Shown one piece after another: positions 23,793-36,079 of a stretch of 64,000 bases of DNA. The notes below the pieces were generated by a model. The model was not told where the DNA came from. It ran no database searches and saw only the letters and a program-made list of their open reading frames with translations. Positions within the stretch are counted from its first letter, which is position 1; each line of letters begins with the position of its first letter. The stretch covers positions 1,039,001 through 1,103,000 of the forward strand of contig NZ_CP090059.1 in assembly GCF_021391395.1 (NCBI RefSeq), written 5' to 3'. This DNA comes from Sphingomonas cannabina (lineage in GTDB: Bacteria; Pseudomonadota; Alphaproteobacteria; Sphingomonadales; Sphingomonadaceae). A program made the position numbers and the translations under genes.

Positions 23793-25603
23793 ATGAAGAT
23801 CACCGCAGGCGCGATCGTGGCGCTGGGCGCGGCTTGCACGCCCGCGATGGCGCAAACCTCGACCGCCGATGCCGATGACACGATCGTCGTGACCGGCACG
23901 CGCGAACGCTCGCGCACCCAGTTCGACACCCTCGCCCCCGTCGACGTGCTGTCGGCGGATGGCGTGCGCTCCAGCGTGTCGGGCGATATGTCCGATACGC
24001 TCGCCTAGCTGCTTTCCCTCGTTCAACGTCCAGCGCCTGCCCGCGGCGGACGGCCAGGCGTTCGTGCGCCCGGCAACGCCGCGCGGGCTGTCGGCGGATC
24101 AGACGCTCGTGCTCGTGAACGGCAAGCGCTATCATCGTTCGGCGCTGCTCGGCACGCGCAGCGCGCATGCGCCCGACCTCGCGAGCATCCCGTCGCTGGC
24201 GATCAAGCGGATCGAGGTGCTGCGCGACGGCGCCTCGGCGCAATATGGATCGGATGTGATCGCCGGCGTGATCAACATCACCCCCGACCAGCCGGCATGG
24301 ACGCGTTCGGCCAGTTTTCCCAGTAAGGAATATCAGGCGGGAGCCCGCGGAGGTATCGCGCCCGGCGACCGCGGCAGCATCGTCTTAACCGGCGAGTACG
24401 ACAAGTCCGAAGCGACCTCGCGTACGCGCCAGCGGCCGGACGCGATCGCCTTCCAGGCCGCCAACCCGACCATCGCAGTGCTCAATCCCGTGCAGCGCTG
24501 GGGACAGCCCGACGAGGAGCGCATCCGCGGCGCCATCGACGCGCGCTACCGGCTCGACGATGTCGCGACGCTCTACCTGTTCAGCACCGCCCAGTCGGCC
24601 GATGGCGTGACCGACTTCAACTGGCGCAACCCCGCCGGCACGGCCAACGTCTACAACTCCAGCAGCGCCTTTCCGGGCTTCTCGTTCAGAACGCTCTATC
24701 CAGCCGGGTTCACGCCGCGCTTCGGCACCGAATTCAGCGACTATCAGGCGGATACGGGCGTGCGCGGCGAGCTCGGCGAGCGCTTCCGTTACGACGTGAG
24801 CGTCGGCCTCGGCCGGAGCCGGATCGACTATACCATGCGCGAGAGCCTCAACGCCTCGCTGAATGCCGCGGCATTCGAGGCGAATCCGCAGCTGCGGCTG
24901 GTGCTGCTGACGCATCTCAGCCACCGCACCGGCTTGGTTCTGCCGGTGCGCGAGATTGCGGCGCTAGCGCGTGCCCGCGGCATCGACGCGATCGTCGACG
25001 CGGCGCACAGCTGGGGGGCAGCTCGACATGACGCTCGCCGATCTCGATTGCGATTTCGTCGGCATCAACTGCCACAATGGCTTGGCGCGCCGCTCGGCGT
25101 CGGGGCGATCCATATCCGCAGGCGTGCGCTGAGCCGTATCGACCGCGATCCCGCCGAGTCGGCAAACGGTCGCGACGGCGTGCAGGCCCGCGTCCATACC
25201 GGCACAGCCGATTTCGCCGCGATCCTCACCGTCCCGGATGCGCTCGCCTTTCAGCAGGCGATCGGCCGCACGCGCCGCGCGGCGCGGCTGCGGGCATTAC
25301 GCGACCGTTGGGTTTCCGCCGTCCGTCCCCTGCCTGGTATCGAGATACTCACGCCCGATGAGCCCGATCTGCACGGCGGCATCACCGCGTTCCGCCTGTG
25401 TGGCCTCACCAGCGTCGGGGACAATGCGGCGCTGTCCGCCCGGCTCCTCGACCGCCACCGCATCTTCACCGTGCATCGCGATGGCCCCGCTAAGGGAGCC
25501 TGCGTGCGCGTGACCCCGGCTTTATTCAAATATGGATGCTCTGGCGCGCGCGCTCGCGGTCGAAGTGGGGCCGATTTCAGCCGTCAATGCGGAGCGGCGA
25601 TAG
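23793..25603 (+). pseudogene. Hybrid pseudogene: TonB-dependent receptor 5' part joined to class V aminotransferase 3' part
   Basis: The 5' part encodes a signal peptide (MKITAGAIVALGAACTPAMA), IVVTGTRERS and a TonB plug (LVNGKRYHRSALLGTR, IEVLRDGASAQYGSDVIAGVINI) plus barrel strands. It carries a TAG stop at 24006 and a one-base shift just after it. Around 24860-24895 the protein changes abruptly to an isopenicillin-N-epimerase-like class V aminotransferase (LVLLTHLSHRTG, IDAIVDAAHSWG). That half has an extra G in the G-run at about 25012-25019 and a lost base at about 25077, inside the codon for the PLP-binding Lys (CHK-WLGAPLGVG). A last shift near 25530 precedes ALARALAVEVG and the final stop. 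Receptor and aminotransferase were probably neighbours that fused by deletion and then decayed. Confidence 0.85.
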
Positions 25604-25628
25604 AGCGCTCCATCCATGCGCGCGCGTT

Positions 25629-28583
25629 TCAGAAGGCCAGCCTCGCGCCGATGGAGATGTAGCGGCCGATCACGTCGTAGAAGGGTGAGTAGAGCGACCC
25701 GTTTGGCGCCTGCTTGTCGAGCAGGTTGGTCACGCTGCCGTAGACCTCCATCTTCGCCGACGCGCTCGCCGCGACGCGTACCCGTGCGAGAAGGTCGAGA
25801 TAGGTATAGGCCCGAATGTGATTGTTGAGCAGCTTGACCGTCGAGTTGAAGTTGCCGGGAGAAATGTAACGCGCGCGCAGCTGGGCTCCGAAACTGTCGC
25901 TGTCGTAGCCGATACTGCCGTTGATCCGCCACCTGGGCATGCCGAGGCTGAACGAATTGCCCTGGGATCCGACATATTCGATCGCCGCGACGCCGTCGCC
26001 GACCTTGAGGCTGTCGATCCAGCTCGCCAGCAGCCGCAGCGTGAGCGTGCCGGGCAGGTCGGCGAAGGTACGGAGCGGCAGCGTCTGGGAGAGCTCGGCG
26101 TCGATCCCATCAGTCCGGTATTCCGAGAGGTTCAGATAAGAGGTGACGGTGCGGGTGATATTGCCGTTCGCATCCCGCTCGACATAGGCACATAGTGCCC
26201 GATTGCCGTTGAAGCAGCGCGTGACCAGATCCTGGGCCGAGAGCAGCGTGATCACGTCGTCGATGCGAATCCGGTAATAATCGAGCGACAGGCGGAGGCC
26301 GGAAATCGCCGGCGGCGCATAGAGGAAGCCGGCGGTGAGGGTGGTTGCGGTCTCAGGCCGCAGGTCGGGATTGCCCGAGCTGTTGTTCGGGACATAGACG
26401 CTGGTCCCCTTCTCAGGGTCGGTGAGCGTGTTGAAGCCGACCGTGAGCTGCGTGAAGAGCTCCGCGAGATTGGCCGAGCGGATATCGCGCGAGCGGGTGA
26501 AGCGCGCGCGGAAGCCGGGAAAGACCTCGTTCGTCGCACCCAGCTTCCAGGACCAGATCGTGCCGGTCGTGTCATAGTCCGACAGGCGCACCGCGGCGTT
26601 CAGCTCCAGCTTGCGCAGCAGAGGCCGATCGCGCGCCAGCGGGACCAGGATCTCGCCGAAGGCCTCCCTGACGGTGAAGCCGCCGGAGATCGGGGCGAAG
26701 TTGAACGAGCGGAATGCTCGGGCGAGGTCGAGCTCGCCCACCGTCTGCTCGATCGCCTCGTGCCGCGTCTCGATGCCCGCGGCGATCGAGACGGGGCCTG
26801 CCCAGAGTGTGAATGGCTCGCCGCGCAGGCTGATTCCCGCCACGTCCAGCTTCGTCGTGGCGCGCTGGCGCGGCGTGCCGGTGACATAGGCGAGCGCCTC
26901 CGCCGTGGGCGAGCCTTCGCCGAACAGGTTGATGGGCACGCAGGCGCTCGACGGATCGGTGAGCTTGACGCGGCAGATCGGCTGGCCCGTCGCCGGATCT
27001 CGCACCGCATCTACCGCCTGGTTGAAATTGGCGCCGATCACGAAGCCGGGCGTGTCGATGTCGTTGCGATATTCGCCGTGGCTGTAATAGCCGCTCCAGC
27101 GCCAGCGCTTGCCGATCGTCCCGTCCAGCGCAATCGTCCCCTGCGTCGTCACCCGCTCGAAATCGATGCGGGGGAAGGGGAAATCGGAGTTGAACCGGCC
27201 CATGGTGAAGCCGGCTTCCCCGGCCGCGAGCAGCTGCGCGCTGATGGCCGGCGACAGGAAGGCATTGTCCCGCGAGATGACGATGTTGCCGCGATTGTGG
27301 TCGCCAAACCAGATATAGTCGTTCCACATGCGCGAGTGGCGCAGCTCCGCGGTGACCTTCACGGCGTCGGTCGCGTCGAAGCTGACGTGGCCGAGTGCGC
27401 TGTACCGTCGCTGCGGCGTGACCAGTGCGCTGAGGTTGTCGTTTGACGGCCCCTCGCCGCCGATCATGTCGCTGCCGACCACGGTGCCGTAGCGGAAGTC
27501 GCGCAGCGATCCGTCCGGGTTGAAGACCTGGCCCGCCAGGACGCCGCTCAGGATCAGGCCGCCGGGGGCCGCATTGGAGAACCCGACGTCGGGCGTCAGC
27601 CTGAAATAGCCGTTTCCCGCAGACACGCTGACCCAGCGCCCGACGCTGGACCGGGACGTCTTGGGGATGATGCCGTCATTGCCGAGATATTCGGCGCCGA
27701 GGATCACATGGCCGCGACCTCCGGCGAAGGGCGTGCCGAACGCGCTCTCGAAACGGTGTTCGGCCGCGTCGCCTCGCGAGGAAATCCCCGCCTGGGCGCC
27801 GAGCTTGAGGCCGTCGAGCTCTCCGTCGAGGACGATGTTGACCACGCCAGCGACCGCGCCGGAGCCCCAGGCCGCGGAGGCGCCGCCGGTCACGACGTCG
27901 ACCGACTTGATCAGCACGGTCGGCACCGTGTTGAGATCGTTGTCGCTCGAGAAGCGCCGCCCATCGAGCAGCACGAGCGTGCGGTTGATGCCGAGGCCGC
28001 GCAGGTCGACCGGCGCCATGCCCGCGCTCGTGTTGGTACCGCTGGTTTGCGGCGAGATGGTTCCACGGAACTGCGGCAGGTCGTTCAATGCGGCGGCGAC
28101 GTTCGAGCGCGCGCCGACGTCGAGGTCCATTCTGGTTATATGCGAGGTCGGGGTCGGGGCCTCGAAGCCTGGCACGTCGATGCGTGAACCGGTGACGACG
28201 ATATCGGCGACGTCATCGATCTTCACCGGCGCAGGCTCGGGAATGACCGCCACGCGGTACTCGCGTCGCGGCGGGGATGCTCGCTTGGAGATGACGTAGG
28301 AACCGCCGGCGGTGACGGTGAAGTCGAGCCCCGATCCCCTGAGCAGGCGGCGCACCGCCTCGGCGGCGCTGTAGGTGCCATTGAGCGCCGGAGCGATGCG
28401 CCCCCTGGCGGCGCTTGGCACGAAGATGACGTTGGTGCGGGTGATGGTCGCCACCGCCTCGAGCGACAGCGACAGGTCCTGCCGGGGCAGCGAGAAACGG
28501 AACCTGGCGGCAGTCTGTGCCTCAGCGGCCGTCGCGGCCATGCACGCGAACACAGACAGCGATATCGCCAATCCCCGTATCAT
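25629..28583 (-). CDS. TonB-dependent receptor with STN domain (second FecI/FecR unit)
   Basis: A 984-aa outer-membrane protein. The signal peptide ends near AAEAQTA. The STN domain lies at about 28-105 (FSLPRQDLSLSLEAVATITRTNV, RRLLRGSGLDFTV). The TonB region IVVTGSRIDVPG and plug (VDLRGLGINRTLVLLDGRRF, VDVVTGGASAAWGSGAVAGVVN) follow, then the barrel, ending ISIGARLAF. The STN domain makes it a signalling receptor for the FecR encoded upstream. It is closely similar to the receptor at 33122-35848, which lacks STN, so the two are probably paralogues with related cargo. Confidence 0.92.
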   Translation of the reverse strand: MIRGLAISLSVFACMAATAAEAQTAARFRFSLPRQDLSLSLEAVATITRTNVIFVPSAARGRIAPALNGTYSAAEAVRRLLRGSGLDFTVTAGGSYVISKRASPPRREYRVAVIPEPAPVKIDDVADIVVTGSRIDVPGFEAPTPTSHITRMDLDVGARSNVAAALNDLPQFRGTISPQTSGTNTSAGMAPVDLRGLGINRTLVLLDGRRFSSDNDLNTVPTVLIKSVDVVTGGASAAWGSGAVAGVVNIVLDGELDGLKLGAQAGISSRGDAAEHRFESAFGTPFAGGRGHVILGAEYLGNDGIIPKTSRSSVGRWVSVSAGNGYFRLTPDVGFSNAAPGGLILSGVLAGQVFNPDGSLRDFRYGTVVGSDMIGGEGPSNDNLSALVTPQRRYSALGHVSFDATDAVKVTAELRHSRMWNDYIWFGDHNRGNIVISRDNAFLSPAISAQLLAAGEAGFTMGRFNSDFPFPRIDFERVTTQGTIALDGTIGKRWRWSGYYSHGEYRNDIDTPGFVIGANFNQAVDAVRDPATGQPICRVKLTDPSSACVPINLFGEGSPTAEALAYVTGTPRQRATTKLDVAGISLRGEPFTLWAGPVSIAAGIETRHEAIEQTVGELDLARAFRSFNFAPISGGFTVREAFGEILVPLARDRPLLRKLELNAAVRLSDYDTTGTIWSWKLGATNEVFPGFRARFTRSRDIRSANLAELFTQLTVGFNTLTDPEKGTSVYVPNNSSGNPDLRPETATTLTAGFLYAPPAISGLRLSLDYYRIRIDDVITLLSAQDLVTRCFNGNRALCAYVERDANGNITRTVTSYLNLSEYRTDGIDAELSQTLPLRTFADLPGTLTLRLLASWIDSLKVGDGVAAIEYVGSQGNSFSLGMPRWRINGSIGYDSDSFGAQLRARYISPGNFNSTVKLLNNHIRAYTYLDLLARVRVAASASAKMEVYGSVTNLLDKQAPNGSLYSPFYDVIGRYISIGARLAF

Positions 28584-28668
28584 GGACCCCTACCCCGCAT
28601 CGCCGGATGGTTCCGGTCGATCGGCGGATGATAGATCGCGATACGCCGCGGATGGCAGGGAGATGTGC

Positions 28669-29604
28669 TCAAGGCGTCAAAAGCACCGCTTTGTCCTCGC
28701 GCCGCACCTTGAGGCCGTGCAGCTGCGCCACCGCTGCGGCGAACTCCGCCGGATCGTCGTTTGCGAACACGCCTGAGATGGGTAGCGCGCCCAACCGCGC
28801 ATCGTTCACCACCACGCGTTCCCGACCGTATCGGTTCACCTCGGCGACCGCTTCCGACAAGGGCGTGTTGCGGAACAGGAGCTCGCCACGGCGCCAGGCG
28901 GTGACCGCATCGAGCGCCGGCCGATCGAGCAGCGGCGCCGCCTCCGGACTCGCCGAAACGCGCTCACCCGGTGCGAGGACGGCGAGTAACCGTGGACGCT
29001 CGCCGATACGCATGACCTCGACCTTGCCACGCAGCAGCGTGACGCGGACCCGCTCGCCATCGCGCCGTACCACGAAGCTGGTGCCGACCGCCTTGATCTG
29101 CTCGTCGCCGGCCCTGACGACGAATGGCCGTTTGGCATCATGCGCCACGTCGAACATCGCCTCGCCGCGGTCGAGCAGCACCTCGCGCTCGTCGCGGTCG
29201 AACTTCACCGTGATGTGGCTGTCGGTGTTGAGCGCGATCCGGCTGCCGTCGTCCAGGGTTGCGGTGCGTTGCTCCCCGGCGCGGGTATCGAAGGTCGGTG
29301 CCTGGTTGAGATAGAAGGTGATCGCTCCCGCACCTGCCAGCGCGGCCACCGATGCGGCGAGCGCCAGCGGCACGAAGCGCCTTCGCGCCGGGCTCCGCGG
29401 TTCCTCGTCGAGTTCGACCGCGCCGGGCAGCAGCTCCCACAGCTCGGTGGCGCGCTCGAATGCCTCCTGGTGCGCGGGATCGACCTTGAGCCAGTCCTGC
29501 AGCGCTCCCTCGGCCTCACGCCCGCGCGGGCCGTGCAGCCTGGCGAGCCATGCCGACGCCTCCGCGTTCAGGCGCGTTCGCTCCTCCTTCGAGCGGATCA
29601 CCAT
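28669..29604 (-). CDS. FecR-type sigma regulator
   Basis: A 311-aa single-pass membrane protein. The cytoplasmic N-terminus contains ASAWLARLHGP and DWLKVDPAHQEAFERATELW. A transmembrane helix lies near 75-95 (FVPLALAASVAALAGAGAI). The FecR domain follows (ATLDDGSRIALNTDSHITV, RGEAMFDVAHDAKRPFVV), then the C-terminal receptor-contact segment (LSEAVAEVNRYGRERVVV). It relays the signal from the downstream STN receptor. It overlaps the sigma gene by seven bases. Confidence 0.9.
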   Translation of the reverse strand: MVIRSKEERTRLNAEASAWLARLHGPRGREAEGALQDWLKVDPAHQEAFERATELWELLPGAVELDEEPRSPARRRFVPLALAASVAALAGAGAITFYLNQAPTFDTRAGEQRTATLDDGSRIALNTDSHITVKFDRDEREVLLDRGEAMFDVAHDAKRPFVVRAGDEQIKAVGTSFVVRRDGERVRVTLLRGKVEVMRIGERPRLLAVLAPGERVSASPEAAPLLDRPALDAVTAWRRGELLFRNTPLSEAVAEVNRYGRERVVVNDARLGALPISGVFANDDPAEFAAAVAQLHGLKVRREDKAVLLTP

Positions 29605-30071
29605 TGTTCCATCCAGTTCATCATCTCCAGGGTCGCTCGGGCGACCTGCTTCTCCACTGCGGGGATCGACATCCCTTCTTCTTCGGCGATTGTCGCGTAG
29701 TTGACTCCGTCCAGCCGGCGGCGGAGCAGGATGCGGCGGGTGCGCTCGGGCAGGCGCGCCAGGCCGGCGGCGGCGTGCTTCAGCCGTGCCTGGGATTGCA
29801 GCACCTGCTCCGGGTCCGGCGCCGCATCGGCGATGCTGAACACGTTTCCGGCGGAGAAGGGCGCCCGGCGCTCCCGGCGCTCGGTGTCGATCGACAGGTT
29901 GACCGCCGCCTTGACCAACAGCGCTTCCTGCGAGCGTACCGCGTGCTTCTGCTCGTAGCGCTCCACCTTCAGGAAGGCTTCGTGCACCAGATCCTCGGCA
30001 TCCTGATCCGCGACGCCACGCCGCCTGAGCACGGATCGGACATGCCGCAACATCTCGTTCAACTGGCTCAT
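29598..30071 (-). CDS. ECF sigma factor (FecI-like)
   Basis: A 157-aa protein. Region 2 is at 10-75 (HVRSVLRRRGVADQDAEDLVHEAFLKVERYE) and region 4 at 105-155 (LARLPERTRRILLRRRLDGVNYATIAEEEGMSIPAVEKQVARA), quoted here as regions. It should drive the STN receptor 1 kb downstream. The ATG at 30071 follows a GGGAG ribosome site; an upstream in-frame start lacks one. It is 54 bp downstream of the amidohydrolase stop on the same strand, so it may share transcripts with the peptidase genes. Confidence 0.88.
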   Translation of the reverse strand: MSQLNEMLRHVRSVLRRRGVADQDAEDLVHEAFLKVERYEQKHAVRSQEALLVKAAVNLSIDTERRERRAPFSAGNVFSIADAAPDPEQVLQSQARLKHAAAGLARLPERTRRILLRRRLDGVNYATIAEEEGMSIPAVEKQVARATLEMMNWMEQW

Positions 30072-30126
30072 CGCGCTCCCTGGCCGTTTCCTACACGATG
30101 CGGTGGACGAAATCCGAGACCCTTTC

Positions 30127-31112
30127 TCAACGGCCGACATTGTGGGCGATCGTCCGCCATTCGATCTCAGACAGCGGAAGGGTGGCGAGCGCGGCGTAAT
30201 AGGCGCCGAGGTCGCGCGCGAACGGCCAGTCCGATGCCGGCAGGAAGTGCCCCGGCCCGATCCTGCGTATCAGGGCGACCAGCGCCGCCTTGTCCTGACC
30301 CGATGCCTCGGCAGGCTTGATGGCGGCGAGGTCGAAATAGAGATCGGCACAGAGCGTCCGGTCCTGCTCGCAGGCACCGGCGAAGACGCCGAGCGCGTCG
30401 AGCGTCGCGGCATCGATGCCGCCCCAGCCTGCGGCATGTGCGATCTGTACCGTCGTGCCGCGTGCGGCCGGCAGCACTTGGTCCACGAAGATGCGCGCTT
30501 CCTCCGCGCCATAGCCGGTCGCCCGGTTGCGCATGTGGATCATGATGCGCAGATGCGCGGCCGCCGCGGCGCGGAGGGTCTCCGTCAGCATCCTCACCTG
30601 ATCGGGCCGATGATAGTCGAAGCGCGAGTTGGCGAGATGCAGCTTGATTCCGGCGACGTGGCGATCGCCCCGCCAGCGCTCGATCTCCGGCAGCGCCGTC
30701 GCGGTGAGCGGATTGACGCCGATATAGGCTTCGAGCCTGTCCGGATGGGCGCGGGCCAGTGCTACAGTGAAGTCGTTCGCCTTGCGGACGATCTCCGCGT
30801 GATCCGGGACAGGCGGCACCATCATCGGGCTTTCCGCCAGATAGGCGGTCGACATCACCCGCGCGCGCCTGATCCCGGCGGCGTCCATGGCCCGCAGCAG
30901 GTCGGTCACGGTGAGCGGGCTGGTGAACTCGGGATCGCATTTGCTGGTCCTGCCCGGGCTCGCGCAATAAGCGGGCAGGAAGGCGAGGATCGCGGGCGAA
31001 TGCACATGCACGTGGTGGTCGACGAGCACCGCCGGCGGTCGACGGTCCGCTGCGCCTAGCAACGCAGCGGACAGCAGGACCGTCGCGGCGATCGCGAGCC
31101 CGCGGACGAAGA

Positions 31113-31116
<4 letters not shown>
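30127..31116 (-). CDS. Exported amidohydrolase-family (TIM-barrel) hydrolase
   Basis: A 329-aa protein. The N-terminus is a signal peptide (LIFVRGLAIAATVLLSAALLG). The metal-binding HxH motif is in DHHVHVHSP; later His residues occur in IKLHLAN, IMIHMRN and IAHAAGWGG, with an Asp in PASDWPFARD. It belongs to the amidohydrolase-2/ACMSD-like group. The start is TTG, overlapping the S9 peptidase stop (TTGA), with GGGAGG just upstream. The two products are therefore made together, and both look periplasmic. Confidence 0.8.
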
Positions 31117-33059
<1,943 letters not shown>

Positions 33060-33080
33060 CGGGCAGTCTCCAGAACCGGA

Positions 33081-33106
33081 ACCGCCCGGCAGCTGGGCCG
33101 GGCGGT
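33081..33106 (-). terminator. Intercistronic hairpin between TonB receptor and S9 peptidase
   Basis: A 9-bp perfect stem (ACCGCCCGG/CCGGGCGGT) with an eight-base loop lies just after the receptor stop. No T-tract follows. It probably reduces expression of the downstream enzymes relative to the receptor. Confidence 0.5.
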
Positions 33107-33121
33107 CGGTAGTCGCGACGA

Positions 33122-35848
33122 TCAGAAGCGGATGCGGGCGCCGAGCGTGAAGTAGCGCCCGAACACATCGTAATAGGGCGAATAGAGCGACCCCGGCGGC
33201 GGGTCCTTGTCGAACAGGTTGGTGATGTTGCCGTAGAGCTCCATCTCCCGCCCGTCGGTCACCGGCACCTTCACCTGCGCCTGCAGGTCGAAATAGGTGT
33301 AGGCGCCGATGTGGTTGTTGGTGAGCGGGATCTGGTTGTTGTACTCGCCGGGCGAGATGTAGCGGGCGCGGACGAGCCCCGAGAAGCTCTGGTTCTCGTA
33401 GCCGACCGATCCGTTCACCCGCCACGCCGGCACGCCGAGGCCGAACGAATAGCCCTGCGAGCGGACATATTCGAGCTTCAGTTCGCCGTCATCGGTGGTG
33501 AGGCTGTCGACCCAGGTGCCGAGCAGGCGGAACTTCATCCTGCCGTCGGCGGAGGCGAACAGGCGGTTCAGCGGCAGGATGTAGGAGAGTTCGGCGTCGA
33601 TGCCGTTGGTCTTATAGCTTGCCAGGTTCACGTATGTAGAGACGGTGCGGGTGATCTCGCCGTTCCCGTCGCGCTCGACGCGCGAGCACAACGCGACATT
33701 GCCTCTGAAACAGCGTGTGACCAGGTCCTGTGCGGAGATGGTGGTGATGACATCGTCGACGGAAATGTCGAAATAGTCGACCGACAGGTTGAGACCGCCG
33801 ATCGCCGGTGGCGAATAGGTGAAGCCGAATGTCCACGTGTCGGCTTTCTCCGGCTCCAGGTTCGGGTTGCCGCCGCCGTTGCTGAGGACATAGACGGTCT
33901 TGTCCTTCTCCGGGTCGTAGAGGGTGTTATAGCCGGTCGTCGTCTGGGTGTAGAGCTCGCTGAGATTGGCCGAGCGGATGTCGCGCGAGCGCGTCACCCG
34001 GCCGCGGAAGCCGGGGAAGAACTCGTTGGTGGCGCCGAGCTTCCACGACCAGATCGCGCCGGTCGTGCTGTAGTCGCTGACGCGCACCGCGCCGTTGAAC
34101 TCCAGCTGGCGCAGCAGCGGCGTGTCGTGGATCAGCGGCACCAGGATCTCGCCGAATGCCTCCTTCACGGTGAAATGGCCCGACATCGCCGAGAAGCTGA
34201 AGGTGCGGAACGCCTTGGCGGCGTCCTGCGCGCCGACGGTCTGGACGATCCCTTCCCGGCGCGCCTCGATGCCGACCGCGAAGGAGACCGCGCCGGCGGG
34301 CAGCTCGAACGGCTCGCCGCGCAGGCTCACGCCGCCGACGTCGAGCTTGGTCGTGGCGCGCTGGCTGGGCGTGCCGGTGACATAGTCGATCGCCTCGTGC
34401 GACGGTGCGCCCTGGCCGAACAGGTTGATCGGGACGCAGTTGGTGCCCGGGTTGGTCAGCGCGATCCGGCAGATCGGCGTACCGCCCGGCCCGGTCACCG
34501 AATCGACCGCGTTGGCGAACTCCTGCGTCAGCAGGAAGCCGGGGGTGTCGATGTTGTTCTGATATTCGCCGTGGCTGTAATAGGCACTCCAGCGCAGGTT
34601 CGACCCGACCTTGCCGTCGAGCGCCAGCGTGCCCTGAGTCACCTTCCGCTCGAAATCGATGTACGGATAGGAAAGATCGCTGTTGAACCGGCCCATGTAG
34701 AAGCTGGTCTCTCCGGCATTGGCGAGTGCGGTGCGCACCTCGTCCGACAGGAAGGCGTTGTCCGACCGGATCAGTATTCCCGCCGGTGTCGTGCTGGTCA
34801 GCGTGTTGCCCTGCACATGGTCGCCGAACCAGATGTAGTTGTTCCACATGCGCGAGTGGCGCAGTTCCGCGGTGACCTTGATCGACGGCGTGATGTCGTA
34901 AGTCAGGCGCCCGAGCGCGCTATAGCGGCGCTGCGGAGTGACGAGCGGGCTCAGGTCGTCGTTGGACGATCCTTCGCCGCCCGTCATGTAGCCGGCGATC
35001 ACCCGGCCGTAGTCGAAATCGCGCAGCGAGCCGTCGGGATTGAACGTCTTGCCCTTCAGCGCACCCGAGGTGATCAGGCCCCCAGGGGCCGAGGTGGAGA
35101 AGCCCACGTCCGGTGTCATCGCGCCGCCGAACGGCGCCCAGCGGCCGACGTTCTTGCGGGCGGTCTTCGGCACGATGCCGTCGCTGTTGAAATATTCGCC
35201 GCCGATCACGAAGTGGCCGCGGTCGTCGTCAAAGCCGAAGCCGGCCTTGCCCTGGAAGCGATGCTGCGCGGCGTCGCCGTATCGCGAAATGCCGGCCTCG
35301 GCGCCGAGCTGCAGTCCGTTGAACTTCTCGTCGATTCCGAGATTGACCACGCCCGCCACCGCGCCCGAGCCCCAGGCGGCCGAGGCGCCGCCGGTCACGA
35401 CCTGCGCGCTGCGGATCATGATGTTCGGGATAGTGTTGAGGTCGTTGTCGCTGACGATGCGGCGGCCGTCGACCAGCACCAGCGTGCGGTTGATGCCGAG
35501 GCCGCGCAAGTCGACCGGCGCGTTGCCGGCGCCGGTGTTGGTGCCGGTGGTCTGCGCCGATGTGGTCGCGCGGAACTGCGGCAGATCGTTGAGCGCCGCG
35601 GCGACGTTCGGGCGCGCGCCGACCGAGAGGTCTTCGGCGGTCACGGTCAGCGTCGGCGTCGGCGTGTCGAAATTACGGTCGATGCGCGATCCGGTGACGA
35701 TGATCTCGCCGCCGTCCGCGGCCGGCGTATCCGCCGGAGCTGACTGCTCCTGCGCTGCCGTCTGAGCCGAAACGCCTGCAGCGGCGAAGATCGCCGCGCA
35801 CGCCCCGATGACACTGCCAAACCGGATGAGACTGCCAGATCGCGTCAT
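33122..35848 (-). CDS. TonB-dependent receptor
   Basis: A 908-aa outer-membrane receptor without STN domain. The signal peptide ends near AAGVSAQTA. EIIVTGSRIDR is the TonB-box region. The plug (VDLRGLGINRTLVLVDGRRI, AQVVTGGASAAWGSGAVAGVVN) and barrel closely parallel the receptor at 25629-28583, and both end in FTLGARIRF/ISIGARLAF-type strands. A GGGGGT site precedes the ATG at 35848. It heads an apparent operon with the S9 peptidase, amidohydrolase and ECF sigma genes, which suggests peptide uptake and breakdown. Confidence 0.92.
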   Translation of the reverse strand: MTRSGSLIRFGSVIGACAAIFAAAGVSAQTAAQEQSAPADTPAADGGEIIVTGSRIDRNFDTPTPTLTVTAEDLSVGARPNVAAALNDLPQFRATTSAQTTGTNTGAGNAPVDLRGLGINRTLVLVDGRRIVSDNDLNTIPNIMIRSAQVVTGGASAAWGSGAVAGVVNLGIDEKFNGLQLGAEAGISRYGDAAQHRFQGKAGFGFDDDRGHFVIGGEYFNSDGIVPKTARKNVGRWAPFGGAMTPDVGFSTSAPGGLITSGALKGKTFNPDGSLRDFDYGRVIAGYMTGGEGSSNDDLSPLVTPQRRYSALGRLTYDITPSIKVTAELRHSRMWNNYIWFGDHVQGNTLTSTTPAGILIRSDNAFLSDEVRTALANAGETSFYMGRFNSDLSYPYIDFERKVTQGTLALDGKVGSNLRWSAYYSHGEYQNNIDTPGFLLTQEFANAVDSVTGPGGTPICRIALTNPGTNCVPINLFGQGAPSHEAIDYVTGTPSQRATTKLDVGGVSLRGEPFELPAGAVSFAVGIEARREGIVQTVGAQDAAKAFRTFSFSAMSGHFTVKEAFGEILVPLIHDTPLLRQLEFNGAVRVSDYSTTGAIWSWKLGATNEFFPGFRGRVTRSRDIRSANLSELYTQTTTGYNTLYDPEKDKTVYVLSNGGGNPNLEPEKADTWTFGFTYSPPAIGGLNLSVDYFDISVDDVITTISAQDLVTRCFRGNVALCSRVERDGNGEITRTVSTYVNLASYKTNGIDAELSYILPLNRLFASADGRMKFRLLGTWVDSLTTDDGELKLEYVRSQGYSFGLGVPAWRVNGSVGYENQSFSGLVRARYISPGEYNNQIPLTNNHIGAYTYFDLQAQVKVPVTDGREMELYGNITNLFDKDPPPGSLYSPYYDVFGRYFTLGARIRF

Positions 35849-35971
35849 GTGACCCCCTGTTCCAGCCGGCGGTCCATCGCCGCGGGCTTCCACAGGGGAA
35901 GACGAACGGATTTCACAAAACCGACATATTTTCGAAAAATCTTCGGATCGGATCGACATTCAGCAATTTAG

Positions 35972-36071
35972 CCCCTCCCCTTCAGGGGAGGGGTTGGGGG
36001 TGGGGCAGTGCGGCGGGCCAGGTCGCTTGGGGCCAGGCCCCACCCCAACCCCTCCCCTGAAGGGGAGAGGC
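35972..36071. repeat. Imperfect ~35-bp inverted repeat
   Basis: Left arm 35972-36006 and right arm 36037-36071 are near-complements around a ~30-base loop. Each arm also contains a smaller palindrome (CCCCTCCCCTTCAGGGGAGGGG). It ends nine bases after the 36080 gene and likely serves as its terminator. Related short pieces occur at about 54043-54058. Confidence 0.75.
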
Positions 36072-36079
36072 TTAAGGCC

